DNA of 64,000 nt, taken from contig JBCAYL010000001.1 of NCBI GenBank assembly GCA_038533575.1, forward strand, positions 1,826,226 through 1,890,225, given 5' to 3'. The notes below the pieces were generated by a model. It did not search any database, was not told the origin of the DNA, and worked only from the letters and a program-made list of their open reading frames with translations. Shown piece by piece: positions 28,040 through 37,192 of the stretch (position 1 is the stretch's first letter; the number at the start of each line of letters is the position of its first letter). This DNA comes from Pseudomonadota bacterium. GTDB lineage: Bacteria; Pseudomonadota; Alphaproteobacteria; Rhodobacterales; Rhodobacteraceae. The position numbers and the translations under genes were made by a program.

Positions 28040-29476
28040 CTAGGCCGCCTGTGCAGCTCCTTCAGGGGCGCGAGCATAGACATCTTCGTACCGGATGATG
28101 TCATCCTCCCCGAGATAGGGACCGCTCTGAACTTCGATGAGCGTGAGAGGGACTTTGCCCTTGTTCTCGAGGCGGTGGATTGCGCCAAGTGGGATGTAGA
28201 CGGATTGGTTCTCTGCGAGGTTGCGGACGTCGGTGTCGACGGTGACGGTGGCCGTTCCCTCGACCACGACCCAGTGCTCGGAGCGATGGAGATGGGACTG
28301 CAGCGAAAGCTGCCCGCCCGGCTTCACCATGATACGCTTCACCTGGAAGCGGTCACCGAGGGAGAGGGTCTCGTAGTGGCCCCAGGGGCGGTGGCACTGC
28401 TGGAAGCCGGTGGCCTGCGGCGCGGCCTGCACCTTGAGCTCAGCCACCACGTCTTTGACACGTTCGCTCTCATCCAGATTGGCGACGAGGATCGCATCGC
28501 CCGTGGCGATGGCGGCAATGTTCTCGAGCCCGAGGCCGACAATGCGGGTGCCTTCGCGATCAGAGCGCAGGAGCGAGCCTTTGCATCCGATCTGCATGGC
28601 CGAACCGCTCAGGGCGTTTCCATCTTCATCATGGTCGTCAGCTCCAAGGACGGCGCGCCAGGAACCGAGATCAGACCAGCCGCAATCGACGGGCACGACG
28701 GTCAGACAGTCCGCCGCTTCCATGATCGCATAATCGATGGAGATGTCTTCACAGCGACCATAGGCATCCTCTCCGAGACGGAAGAAGCACAGATCCTCGG
28801 CACCTGTGGCCAGTGCTGCTCGGCAGGGCATCACGAGGCGCGGTGCGAGGACCTCGAACGCTTCGATGATGGACCCCACGCGGAACATGAAGATCCCGGC
28901 ATTCCAAAGAAAATTGCCTTCCTCGAGCATCTCCTCTGCGCGCCCTTTCGCGGGCTTTTCCACGAAGCTCTTGAGGCGCTGCGGCGTGGCCGCCTCCGGC
29001 TCTTTCGATGTCTCGAGGTACCCGTAACCCGTCTCTGCGGACGTGGGCGTGATACCGAAGGTGACGAGCTCGCCCTGCGCGGCCGACGCCGCACCCTGCT
29101 CCATGGCTGCAGCAAATGCGGCCTCGTCCGTGATACGGTGGTCCGACGGAGCCACCAGCAGCATGGCGTCTGGGGTCGCTTCATGATGGAGCGCTGCCGC
29201 GAGGATAGCGGGTGCGGTGTTGCGCCCCATGGGCTCGAGAAGGATCGCACCGGCATCGATACCGGCGGCCTCCATCTGCTCGGCCGTGATGAAGCGGTAG
29301 TCCGTTCCAGTCACGATCGTCGGCGCAGCAAAGCCCTCGCCCGAAAACCGCCGCAGCGTCGATTGAAAGAGGCTCTCGCCTCCGACGATATCGGTGAACT
29401 GCTTAGGAAAGGATTTGCGCGAGGCGGGCCAAAGGCGCGTGCCGGAACCGCCAGCGAGGATAACGGGGATGATCAT
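28040..29476 (-). CDS. algA: mannose-1-phosphate guanylyltransferase / mannose-6-phosphate isomerase
   Basis: A bifunctional type II PMI-GMP of 478 residues that supplies GDP-mannose for AlgD. The pyrophosphorylase signature GGSGTRLWPASRKSFPKQF is at the N-terminus, FVEKP is near residue 170, and the C-terminal cupin isomerase domain has QSHLHRSEHWVVVEG. The ATG at 29476 with GGAG eight bases upstream is preferred; a longer in-frame extension to 29566 is not conserved-looking. Downstream of alg8 on the same strand, followed by a strong terminator. Confidence 0.95.
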   Translation of the reverse strand: MIIPVILAGGSGTRLWPASRKSFPKQFTDIVGGESLFQSTLRRFSGEGFAAPTIVTGTDYRFITAEQMEAAGIDAGAILLEPMGRNTAPAILAAALHHEATPDAMLLVAPSDHRITDEAAFAAAMEQGAASAAQGELVTFGITPTSAETGYGYLETSKEPEAATPQRLKSFVEKPAKGRAEEMLEEGNFLWNAGIFMFRVGSIIEAFEVLAPRLVMPCRAALATGAEDLCFFRLGEDAYGRCEDISIDYAIMEAADCLTVVPVDCGWSDLGSWRAVLGADDHDEDGNALSGSAMQIGCKGSLLRSDREGTRIVGLGLENIAAIATGDAILVANLDESERVKDVVAELKVQAAPQATGFQQCHRPWGHYETLSLGDRFQVKRIMVKPGGQLSLQSHLHRSEHWVVVEGTATVTVDTDVRNLAENQSVYIPLGAIHRLENKGKVPLTLIEVQSGPYLGEDDIIRYEDVYARAPEGAAQAA

Positions 29477-29608
29477 GTGTCTTGCTCCAAGTGATGTGCT
29501 TTGAAGCTCTGTTAAGCGGTTCTGGGCGCTCGATCTTCTGGCCGGGAGGAGAGGATGGACGCCCAAAAGCGTGGGTGACTGCTCAAAAGGATAGTGCAGC
29601 GCCGCACG

Positions 29609-31198
29609 TCAGAACGGCGCGGGGATCGCTCCGATGTATACCGAGAGGACAGCAATGAATGCTCCGACGGCCACAGCAAGCTGGGCCTTGGCGGTACCGT
29701 TCTGGAGGTTTGCTTTCCAACCGGCTCCGCCGCCGGAAGACTGGTTGCCCCGGTTGGACCATTTCTGCTTCGAGAGATGAAAGATCATGAAGATCTTCAC
29801 CGACGCGTTGATGACCTGGTTGAGGTAGAGAATGAACGGCCAGCTGAGGTCCACCCGACGGGAATAGCTGTAGAGAAATGTGCAGAGGACGACGCGGCTG
29901 AAAAGCACCCAGATGAGGCAGGACCAAAGATAAAGCGGGTCCACCATCGCGGCGAGGAGCGCAAGCGTCGGCGAGACCATCATCGTCCACATGGCGATGC
30001 GCTGATCGACGACACACCACCAGATGAAAGGCTTCACCTGCCGGGGACCAAGGGCTATGGCGCGGGATCCGTTGCGCAGCATGTTCCCCGACCAGCGCCG
30101 GAAGTTCTGCACCATCCGCTCCAGCCCGTTCTCCTTGATTACCTCGATCGTGTAGACGGTGGCGTCTGGCACGTAAGTCATCTTCGCGCCCTTGGTGAGC
30201 ATGTAGTACCAGGTGCTCTTGTCGTCGCCCGACAGGAACCGGAAGCGGCCCCAGAGCCAGTGGTCGAGATGGTCGGCCTCGATCGTGCGGATGAAGCGCT
30301 CGGACAGCATGTGCTGCGCGCGAAAGACCGACATGCGCCCTGTGAGCGTGAGCACTTTGCCCGACATCGCGTGGGACTGCATGGCCAGCCGCCGTTGCGC
30401 AAAGCGCATGTCGAGCCAGTTCGCGATCCATCTGGGCCCGTAGCAGATGACCTCTTCATCGGTTGTCAGGGCTTGCAGCTCGGGATCGGCGCCAAACATG
30501 GAAAGCGTTTTCTCGAGGACGTCGTTTCCATAGAGCGCGTCCCCATCCATGAAGATGACAAGATCATCCTTGTCGACACCGTTCCGGTTGATCGCCCGGA
30601 GGATCATCCCGATGGCCATCCGCTTACCCGGCTGGTTCTGTCGCAAGAATACCAATTCAGCGAGATCATCGGGGATGTCTTGGGCGTGGGTCTCCACAAA
30701 GGACCGGATGATGAGCTCGTCGTAGCTCGAGCCCGTGCCGATATAGATCGTCGTCGGGATCTTCTCCCGCCGGATCTGAGCGAGAATAGAGCCGATGACA
30801 CGCTTCGTGATCGCGGGCTCTTCGTAGTACGTCGTCATCTGGATGTGCAGGCGTCTGGGCCGCCAGCCGCTTTGCCAAACAGCGTCTGCCGCGGCGCGCA
30901 TGCGGGGCCACCTCATGCGCCGGTAAATCTCGGCACGAACAGCATGGGTGAACCACCAGCCAAAGCGCCAGATCCCAAGGGATCCGAGCACCAGCGTCAC
31001 ATGGAACGTATCCGGTTGAAAGAAACGGTTCTGCGTGTGGGTGAGGAGCCACAGCAGACAACCAGCGATGAGTGCGAGCACAATGAGCTGGGGCGCGCTC
31101 CATTTGCGGATGCCCCGCTTCACAGGCGCGCGAAGGGCACGCAGCCGGGTCGTCAGATCCTTGTCAAAGGCGTATTCGGTTTCTGGGGCGTGCATCAT
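29609..31198 (-). CDS. alg8: Alg8-type processive glycosyltransferase (mannuronan synthase catalytic subunit)
   Basis: An inner-membrane GT2 polymerase of 529 residues that would link mannuronate from GDP-mannuronate. Two N-terminal membrane segments precede the GT-A domain, with VIFMDGDALYGNDVLEK (catalytic acidic site) near residue 225 and the processive motif QNFRRW; several membrane segments follow. The stretch AKMTYVPDATVYTIEVIKEN is typical of Alg8. Start ATG 31198 forms an ATGA overlap with the alg44 stop, placing catalytic and regulatory subunits under coupled translation. The polymer identity (mannuronan) is inferred from the AlgD/AlgA context. Confidence 0.92.
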   Translation of the reverse strand: MMHAPETEYAFDKDLTTRLRALRAPVKRGIRKWSAPQLIVLALIAGCLLWLLTHTQNRFFQPDTFHVTLVLGSLGIWRFGWWFTHAVRAEIYRRMRWPRMRAAADAVWQSGWRPRRLHIQMTTYYEEPAITKRVIGSILAQIRREKIPTTIYIGTGSSYDELIIRSFVETHAQDIPDDLAELVFLRQNQPGKRMAIGMILRAINRNGVDKDDLVIFMDGDALYGNDVLEKTLSMFGADPELQALTTDEEVICYGPRWIANWLDMRFAQRRLAMQSHAMSGKVLTLTGRMSVFRAQHMLSERFIRTIEADHLDHWLWGRFRFLSGDDKSTWYYMLTKGAKMTYVPDATVYTIEVIKENGLERMVQNFRRWSGNMLRNGSRAIALGPRQVKPFIWWCVVDQRIAMWTMMVSPTLALLAAMVDPLYLWSCLIWVLFSRVVLCTFLYSYSRRVDLSWPFILYLNQVINASVKIFMIFHLSKQKWSNRGNQSSGGGAGWKANLQNGTAKAQLAVAVGAFIAVLSVYIGAIPAPF

Positions 31199-32583
31199 CG
31201 ACCCACGCGGGCACGAAGCTCTTCGGCCCGCCGTGCCAGTGTCTGTGCCCAACCACGCTGCGCTTTGAGTGAGACGGGTGCCAGATGCGGAAGGCTTTCA
31301 CGCGTCTGCGCGCGGGTCAGATCGGGAAAGCGCACGCTCACCAGCATGCCGAAGTCGGGAGACAGGTCCGGGTCGATCCCCGCGGCGATCTCGCTGACCT
31401 CGCCGCGGATGGTCTTCGGACCATCGCGGCTCGCGACCTCCGCGGTCACGACCATGCCCGGATACACTGCCACGGCCATCGAGGGATCAAGCCAACCCCG
31501 TGCCGTGCGCGCCTCGTCGGTCTCGAGAACGAGGGCAATCTCGCCTTGGCCGAGAAGCTGCCCCTCAAGAACGTGCAGCTCGGTGACCGTCCCATTCCTG
31601 TGCGCCACCACATGAAGCGCATCGGAAGCGACGCGTAGCTGACCCCTCTCCCGGCGGAGGCGTCGGAGCTCATCATCCAGGGTGTCCACTTGCAGGAGGA
31701 CCGCCTCGTGCGCCTCGAACAGGTCGCGATATGCGGGTGCAAAGCGCGCGTCGAATGCTTCAAGGAGGCGTTCAACTGACGGAAAGGAGGGCTGAAGCGC
31801 CGCTACGATCTGAGTGCGGATACCATCCAATCGGGCTGCCAAGCGGGCTTCCGTCTCCATCGCCTTTTCAAGACGCGTCTCGATGAGCTCGATCCGGCTT
31901 CGCACTTCCTCGAGCGCTGCCTCACCTTCGGGATCCGTCAGTCGAATGAGCATGTCACCCTGCTCGACCTGGGACCCCGGGGCAACGAGCACCTCTTTTA
32001 CGAAGCCGCGGTCCGCCGCACTGTGCGGGAGCATCTCAGCTTCGATCCGCGCGTTCTCGATCTGAACAGTTGCCAGCTTTCCCCAAATGCCGGAGCCCAG
32101 GGTGTAGAAGACGAGCGCGCCCATGCAGAGGTAAAGGATGATGGAGAAGACCGCGCGAAGGCTCCGCGGAGATTTGCCCGCGGTCGCCACGGCTTTTTCT
32201 TCCTCGGTCTCCTCCATGGGAACGAGATCGACTGGTGTGTCGAGACTGGTGATGACTTCCTCTGTTGACGCCATCTTCCCGGAAAGGATCGACCGGTAGA
32301 AAACGGCAAGAGTTTCGCGCTGGCGCCCGGTCAGCCCGTCAAATGCGAGGAAGCGATCGCGACCATCTCGCTTCAGCTTGATGGGAAATCGAATATCCAC
32401 GCCCTGAAACGGGATAGAGAGGATCGCTTCCTTTGGAAGCACATCGCTCTCATTCGGGAATTCGAAACCCTGAAGCGACCAATCCGTGATCGTCAGCCGC
32501 TCGCCCGTACTGAGTTCTAAGCCCAGGGGCGCGCGCACCTGAAACGACAGGTCGGACATAGGACGTTCATGGCGGATCTTCAC
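31195..32583 (-). CDS. alg44: Alg44-like polymerase co-subunit (PilZ-like domain plus periplasmic HlyD-like arm)
   Basis: A 462-residue protein with the Alg44 layout. There is an N-terminal PilZ-like domain (about 10-105) with DWSLQG at 34-39 matching (D/N)xSxxG, a single membrane segment at about 140-162, and a periplasmic membrane-fusion-like part with coiled coil (about 210-315) and lipoyl-like halves. Known Alg44 binds cyclic di-GMP through PilZ and activates Alg8. Here the upstream RxxxR motif is not intact (RHER at residues 4-7). The GTG at 32583 is chosen for GGAGA seven bases upstream; ATG 32559 would lose that region. Divergent from manB. Confidence 0.85.
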   Translation of the reverse strand: MKIRHERPMSDLSFQVRAPLGLELSTGERLTITDWSLQGFEFPNESDVLPKEAILSIPFQGVDIRFPIKLKRDGRDRFLAFDGLTGRQRETLAVFYRSILSGKMASTEEVITSLDTPVDLVPMEETEEEKAVATAGKSPRSLRAVFSIILYLCMGALVFYTLGSGIWGKLATVQIENARIEAEMLPHSAADRGFVKEVLVAPGSQVEQGDMLIRLTDPEGEAALEEVRSRIELIETRLEKAMETEARLAARLDGIRTQIVAALQPSFPSVERLLEAFDARFAPAYRDLFEAHEAVLLQVDTLDDELRRLRRERGQLRVASDALHVVAHRNGTVTELHVLEGQLLGQGEIALVLETDEARTARGWLDPSMAVAVYPGMVVTAEVASRDGPKTIRGEVSEIAAGIDPDLSPDFGMLVSVRFPDLTRAQTRESLPHLAPVSLKAQRGWAQTLARRAEELRARVGR

Positions 32584-32658
32584 GAACCGATCTCCAGTGG
32601 TTTCGCCCCTTCCTACATCCATGCAGCGAAGCCGATACGCCCGCAGGCGTATAGGGCT

Positions 32659-32732
32659 CGTCTCGAAAGTATAGGCGCGACCAATAAGGATATAACGCGC
32701 TGTTTTTGCTTACTTTATCTCCCTTCGAGACG
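32659..32732. promoter_or_regulatory. spaced inverted repeat in the alg44-manB divergent region
   Basis: CGTCTCGAA at 32659-32667 recurs inverted as TTCGAGACG at 32724-32732, with centres 65 bases apart. The pair lies between the two divergent starts and could be two half-sites for a looping or paired regulator. Confidence 0.35.
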
Positions 32733-32766
32733 TAGGAGGCCGGTAACCCAGATTAGGAGAAGCACC

Positions 32767-34131
32767 GTGAAACATCTCTCTTGCTTTAAAGCCTACGACA
32801 TCCGCGGACGCGTCGGCGTGGACCTAGATGAAGACCTCGCTCGGCGTCTGGGACGCGCCGTGGCGGCTGAGCTCGAAGCAAACACGGTCGTCGTAGGACG
32901 CGACGCGCGCGAAAGCTCACCATGGCTCGTCGATGCACTGGCGGAAGGGCTGACGTCCCACGGCGTCGATGTCCTCGACCTCGGGCTCTGTGGCACCGAA
33001 GAGGTGTATTTCGCGACAGCGCACTTCAACGCCTCGGCTGGCGTGATGGTCACGGCGTCGCACAACCCAATCGAATATAACGGCTTCAAGATCGTGGGGG
33101 CCGGTTCCTCTCCGCTTTCCGATGAGCGGTTCCGCGCAATTGAAGCTGCCACGGCCCACGGACTTTATTCGACGGTGGCGCAAAAAGGGAAACGCGCCTT
33201 CGCGAATTGCCGGGATGCTTATGTCGAGCGCGTTCTTTCGTTCATTGATCCCGAAGCTCTGATGCCTCTGAGGATCCTCGCAGACTCTGGCAATGGCGCT
33301 GCCGGCCCGACATTGGACGCTGTTCTCGAGGGGCTGTCTGCCCGCAATGCTGCCATTGACGCCGTGAGAATGCACCACATGCCCGATGCGTCCTTCCCGA
33401 ATGGGATACCCAACCCGCTCCTCCCGGAAAACCAGCCCGCGACGGCTGAAGTCGTTGTCGCGTCAGGCGCCAATTTCGGGATCGCGTGGGACGGCGACTT
33501 CGATCGCTGCTTCTTTTTCGACCACACAGGCGAATTCATTCCGGGCGAATATCTCGTGGGCCTGCTCGCCGCATCAATGCTTGAGAGATACCCTGGCGAA
33601 AAGATCGTTCATGATCCCCGCGTCTTCTGGAACACCCACGAAATCGTCGACCGGACGGGTGGCCATGCGGTCGTCTCCAAAACCGGTCATGCGCTCATCA
33701 AAGCGAAGATGCGGGAAACCGGCGCAATCTATGGCGGCGAAATGTCAGCGCATCATTACTTCCGCGACTTCATGTATTGCGATAGCGGGATGATCCCCTG
33801 GCTACTCGTGGCGGCCTACATCTCGAAAACCGGACAATCGCTTCGCGATCTGGTGGCTGAAATGCGCGCGCGCTTCCAAAGCTCCGGCGAGATCAATTTT
33901 CGCGTCGACGACCCCGCTGAGGTCACGGAGCGCATTCGGAAAACCTATGAAACCGAAGCCCTTGCAAGCGACACGCTGTATGGCCTGAGCTTCGAAACAA
34001 GCGATTGGCGCCTGAACCTGCGCTGCTCGAACACCGAGCCGCTGCTCCGGCTCAACATCGAGGCGCGAGGCGCGCAGTGCGATCTGTCTCAGCTTGTGAC
34101 GGAGGTGTCAGACATCATTCGGGTCGCTTGA
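32767..34131 (+). CDS. manB: phosphomannomutase (CpsG/ManB type)
   Basis: Interconverts mannose-6-phosphate and mannose-1-phosphate, feeding the guanylyltransferase. The protein is 454 residues. The catalytic phosphoserine is Ser98 in VTASHNPIEYNG, the Mg loop is DGDFDRCFFFD, and the sugar-specificity loop is GEMSAHHYF. The N-terminus LSCFKAYDIRG and the loop match the CpsG/ManB group more than Pseudomonas AlgC. The GTG at 32767 follows AGGAGA; a longer in-frame ORF upstream runs through non-coding sequence. It completes the GDP-mannuronate pathway with algA and algD. Confidence 0.94.
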   Translation: MKHLSCFKAYDIRGRVGVDLDEDLARRLGRAVAAELEANTVVVGRDARESSPWLVDALAEGLTSHGVDVLDLGLCGTEEVYFATAHFNASAGVMVTASHNPIEYNGFKIVGAGSSPLSDERFRAIEAATAHGLYSTVAQKGKRAFANCRDAYVERVLSFIDPEALMPLRILADSGNGAAGPTLDAVLEGLSARNAAIDAVRMHHMPDASFPNGIPNPLLPENQPATAEVVVASGANFGIAWDGDFDRCFFFDHTGEFIPGEYLVGLLAASMLERYPGEKIVHDPRVFWNTHEIVDRTGGHAVVSKTGHALIKAKMRETGAIYGGEMSAHHYFRDFMYCDSGMIPWLLVAAYISKTGQSLRDLVAEMRARFQSSGEINFRVDDPAEVTERIRKTYETEALASDTLYGLSFETSDWRLNLRCSNTEPLLRLNIEARGAQCDLSQLVTEVSDIIRVA

Positions 34132-34174
34132 GGTTGAAGGAGGCACATCAACAAGCTGTCCTCTCGCAAGGCGT

Positions 34175-34196
34175 GCGGCGCCAAGGGTCGCGCCGC
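34175..34196. terminator. possible terminator between manB and the receiver gene
   Basis: GCGGCGC (34175-34181) and GCGCCGC (34190-34196) can form a 7-bp stem with an 8-base loop in the convergent gap. There is no clear U-tract on either strand. Confidence 0.35.
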
Positions 34197-34234
34197 CGCT
34201 TTGCGCCAAGCAAGCGCGAAAGAGCACTCTCGGA

Positions 34235-34633
34235 CTAGGCCGCCTGCACTCCCGCAGCGCCATTCCATAGCTCAATCAGCTGCGTCGGAAGTGTCATGGG
34301 GTCGAACGGCTTCGTCACGACACCGAGAACCCCATCTTGGAGGAGGCGCTCTTGGAGATCTGTTTCGGATTTGGCCGTCATGTAAATGACGGGCATGCTC
34401 TCGAAGCGCGCGATGTTTCTGACCCGCTTCAGGAACGTCGGCCCATCCACATGAGGCATCATGACGTCCAACAATATTAAATCGGGTGAGATCTGATCCA
34501 GCGTCGCGAATGCATGATCTGCTGATCGGCTCTGGAGGACCTCAAATCCCCCGACGAGTTCCAGCGACATCTTCGTAATGTCCAAGATGTCTTCGTCGTC
34601 ATCTACGTGCAAAATCGATTTTAGCTCTTTCAT
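34235..34633 (-). CDS. single-domain response regulator
   Basis: A stand-alone receiver of 132 residues with acidic pocket HVDDDEDI (9-16), phospho-acceptor Asp56 in LLDVMMPHVDG and Lys in VTKPFDP. There is no output domain, so it probably acts as a phosphate shuttle or by protein contact. ATG 34633 is taken as the start because the receiver begins there; an upstream in-frame start at 34696 adds 21 unlikely residues. It lies 120 bases after the CHASE kinase on the same strand and is the last gene of the phosphorelay group. Confidence 0.9.
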   Translation of the reverse strand: MKELKSILHVDDDEDILDITKMSLELVGGFEVLQSRSADHAFATLDQISPDLILLDVMMPHVDGPTFLKRVRNIARFESMPVIYMTAKSETDLQERLLQDGVLGVVTKPFDPMTLPTQLIELWNGAAGVQAA

Positions 34634-34753
34634 GCTACCGCCCCAACTATTTGTATCTTTTGGACTGCAACTTACACGCTTCGGTTGTTGTTCCACACCC
34701 TACTAGAAATATTTTGCATGACGTCAAATTGTATCTGCGACGCCGCCAAGAAA

Positions 34754-36787
34754 TTAGGCTGCGACCGCTTTACCACAATCCATGACCCCTGGCAGGGTCA
34801 CCACGAAGGTACTTCCCACGTCGATTTCGCTTTCGGCCGTGATCGTGCCCCCGTGCAGGTCGACGAGGCTTTTGCAAATCGCGAGACCAAGGCCCGTGCC
34901 GCCGTATTTTCGGGTCGTGGACGCATCAACCTGTTCAAAACGCTCGAATATCGATTTCATCCGATCGCTCGGCACGCCTGGGCCTGTGTCCTGCACGCTG
35001 AGGCGGACGCTCCCAAGGGACTGCGAAAGACTCACTTTCACGGAGCCTTCGTCTGTGAATTTTAGCGCGTTTGAAACGAGATTGATCATGATCTGGCGCA
35101 CGCGCAATTCATCCGCCGAGATGAGGCACGGTGTGCCCGTATAGGTAAGGGAAAGGCCCTTTCCTCGAGCCTTCTCCTGCATTTCAGCGATCAGGCGCTG
35201 GATCAGCGCATCGAGATCGACGGTGGTCTTGTGGAGCTCGACCTTGTTTGTGCTGAGCTTGGACCAATCGAGGACCGAATTGATGAGAGAAAGAAGATGC
35301 TGGCCAGAGTGATCGGATTTCTCGGCCTGGCGCTTGATGTCGCTTGCGAATGCCTCGAACTTTTCCAGTGCATCGGCATTCGCGCCGATTGCTGACCGCA
35401 CCTTTCCATAGCTTGGAAGCAGCGTGACGTTTCTCAGGAACGCAACATAGCCAAGAATGATCGAGAGAGGCGTTCTCAATTCGTGGCTCATATTGTTGAG
35501 GAAATCGGTTTTCGCCGCCGACGCCTGTTCCGCTGCAAAGATCGCCGTCTTCAGCTCCGAAACATCCACGCGGAAGCCAACGGTAAAGCCATCGCTCGTT
35601 TTGGACTCAGAGACCTTGAGCCAACGCCCATCAGGCAGGCGCTGCTCGGTCGGCTCTTTGGGGTCCGCGTGAAGCGCGAGCCGCTCTGCGATCCATGCCT
35701 CTTCGTTGCCGATCGCATCGAGATACTGGCCGCGTGCAACGCCTTCTCGAATGATGTGCTCAAACGTATTCCCAGGCACAAAGAGATCCGAGGAATGCGC
35801 ATAGTATTGGCGATATTTCTCATTGCAGAGGAGCAGCCTGTCGTCTTCGTCATAGACGACAAATCCATCTTCGAGGGACTCGATTGCCGCCACGAGCTGC
35901 CTCCGGGCATTTGCGCGATCCACGATCAAGCGGCGCGCGTAGTTCACGCCCGTGTAGCCAATGACCATCAGGCATATGACGATGGTAAGGATCGCGCTTC
36001 TTTGGGGAGAGACCGTTGTCCAGCCGGCGGAAGGCGCCGCCCCTATCTCAATGAATGCCGTATCGTTCAAACGGATTCGGCCGATCAGCGGCTCATTTTG
36101 CCAGATGTCGGCGTTTCCGAAGAGCACGTCGCCCGGTTCGGTCGTGAAAGATCGCGCGCTGATATCCGTCTGAATTGAGCCGTCGTTGATGCCCGCTTCG
36201 GCCAAGAATGCTCCGACATCGATGACGACTGAATAGACCTCGGGGCCGTATGCTGCGTCGGCTGCGCGTAGAATTAGGCCGACGCCGCCCTGCACCAGAT
36301 TGACCGGGCCTTGAACGATCACCTCGTCGTTTTCCAACGCCGCATCGACCCATTTGAGGAGATCCGGCCTTTGCGTGAAATCGAGGCCCAGCGCGGCGCG
36401 ATTTGGCTCCAGCGGATAGACTTGGGTGATGATGTAAGGGTCAGACATCGCAACATTCACGATGCTGGTGTTGGTATTGCTCAGAACGCCGGCGAGGGAC
36501 TCAAAGTTTTCCGTTTCATCGCCCGGGCCAACCCCCATAAACACTGCGAGATTCTCGGTGAGCGTTTCGTAAGCACGCAGGCGCGTTTCGGCGTGGTCGA
36601 CGATATCCTCTACACTGTCGCGGTAACGATCGACCTCGTTGAGCTGCGCGGAGCGAAGCGTCACCGATTCAAGCATCAGGACCGTCAGGGCGCCGACAGC
36701 GAGGATGAAAAGATAGACGAGAGCCAGCCGAAGCTGGTGATTGAGGCGCGGCCGGTGTGCCCACTTACGGTTGCTTAGCGATTTCAT
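34754..36787 (-). CDS. membrane histidine kinase with CHASE and PAS domains
   Basis: A 677-residue sensor kinase. TM1 is at about 21-40, a periplasmic CHASE-type domain at about 75-245 (PYIITQVYPLEPNRAALG, then VIVQGPVNLVQGGVGLILR), and TM2 at about 265-285. A cytosolic PAS at about 300-410 (DGFVVYDEDDRLLLCN) is followed by HisKA with His435 in NNMSHELRTPL and HATPase_c with KYGGTGLGLAI. It has no attached receiver, so phosphate must pass to the separate regulators encoded beside it. CHASE domains sense small extracellular ligands; the ligand here is unknown. Confidence 0.92.
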   Translation of the reverse strand: MKSLSNRKWAHRPRLNHQLRLALVYLFILAVGALTVLMLESVTLRSAQLNEVDRYRDSVEDIVDHAETRLRAYETLTENLAVFMGVGPGDETENFESLAGVLSNTNTSIVNVAMSDPYIITQVYPLEPNRAALGLDFTQRPDLLKWVDAALENDEVIVQGPVNLVQGGVGLILRAADAAYGPEVYSVVIDVGAFLAEAGINDGSIQTDISARSFTTEPGDVLFGNADIWQNEPLIGRIRLNDTAFIEIGAAPSAGWTTVSPQRSAILTIVICLMVIGYTGVNYARRLIVDRANARRQLVAAIESLEDGFVVYDEDDRLLLCNEKYRQYYAHSSDLFVPGNTFEHIIREGVARGQYLDAIGNEEAWIAERLALHADPKEPTEQRLPDGRWLKVSESKTSDGFTVGFRVDVSELKTAIFAAEQASAAKTDFLNNMSHELRTPLSIILGYVAFLRNVTLLPSYGKVRSAIGANADALEKFEAFASDIKRQAEKSDHSGQHLLSLINSVLDWSKLSTNKVELHKTTVDLDALIQRLIAEMQEKARGKGLSLTYTGTPCLISADELRVRQIMINLVSNALKFTDEGSVKVSLSQSLGSVRLSVQDTGPGVPSDRMKSIFERFEQVDASTTRKYGGTGLGLAICKSLVDLHGGTITAESEIDVGSTFVVTLPGVMDCGKAVAA

Positions 36788-36832
36788 TGGGGCCCCCGCT
36801 CCAGTTTACTGCCCTGAACGTGTTGGCAGAGC

Positions 36833-37192
36833 CTATCCTTGGGTCTCAAGTTCTCGCTCCAACTCCGTGAGGAGATGTTCGAGCGCTTCGGCGATGGGCG
36901 GCGTCATGCGACGCCCAATTTTCACTTCCGTTTCGATGTCCAGTGCGAGTGCACCGATGTTCGAAAAGCCAAGAGTTGGCGCCACGCCAGCGAGCTTGTG
37001 GCAATCGCGCTGCACGATCTCGAGGGCGTCAGCCGCCTCGGGATTGCTTTGCAGCTCCACCGCCGCCGTTTCCAACCTGAGAATTCTGACCTCGAGGTTG
37101 CTGAAGAAGCGCTGGCGAATGGGCGCCAGCATCGCGTCGAGATCGGCGCGATTTGGAGTTTTCGATGAGGCCGCTGGGAAATGGTGTCTCAT
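36833..37192 (-). CDS. Hpt-domain phosphotransfer protein
   Basis: A small helical protein of 119 residues with the Hpt signature DCHKLAGVAPTLGF, phospho-accepting His65. It overlaps the upstream response-regulator gene by an ATGA and stands 45 bases before the CHASE kinase. It would shuttle phosphoryl groups between the receivers encoded in this operon. It could also serve the receiver of the LOV hybrid kinase, but that is speculative. Confidence 0.85.
   Translation of the reverse strand: MRHHFPAASSKTPNRADLDAMLAPIRQRFFSNLEVRILRLETAAVELQSNPEAADALEIVQRDCHKLAGVAPTLGFSNIGALALDIETEVKIGRRMTPPIAEALEHLLTELERELETQG

Noticed and set aside
28028-29494. 488-codon open frame on the plus strand
   Set aside because: Antisense shadow of algA in a GC-rich sequence; no recognisable domain.
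29594-31615. 673-codon open frame on the plus strand
   Set aside because: It is antisense to alg8 and the end of alg44. The minus-strand genes have clear motifs and coupling, and the plus-strand translation is rich in His/Arg/Asp without any domain. High GC leaves few stops.
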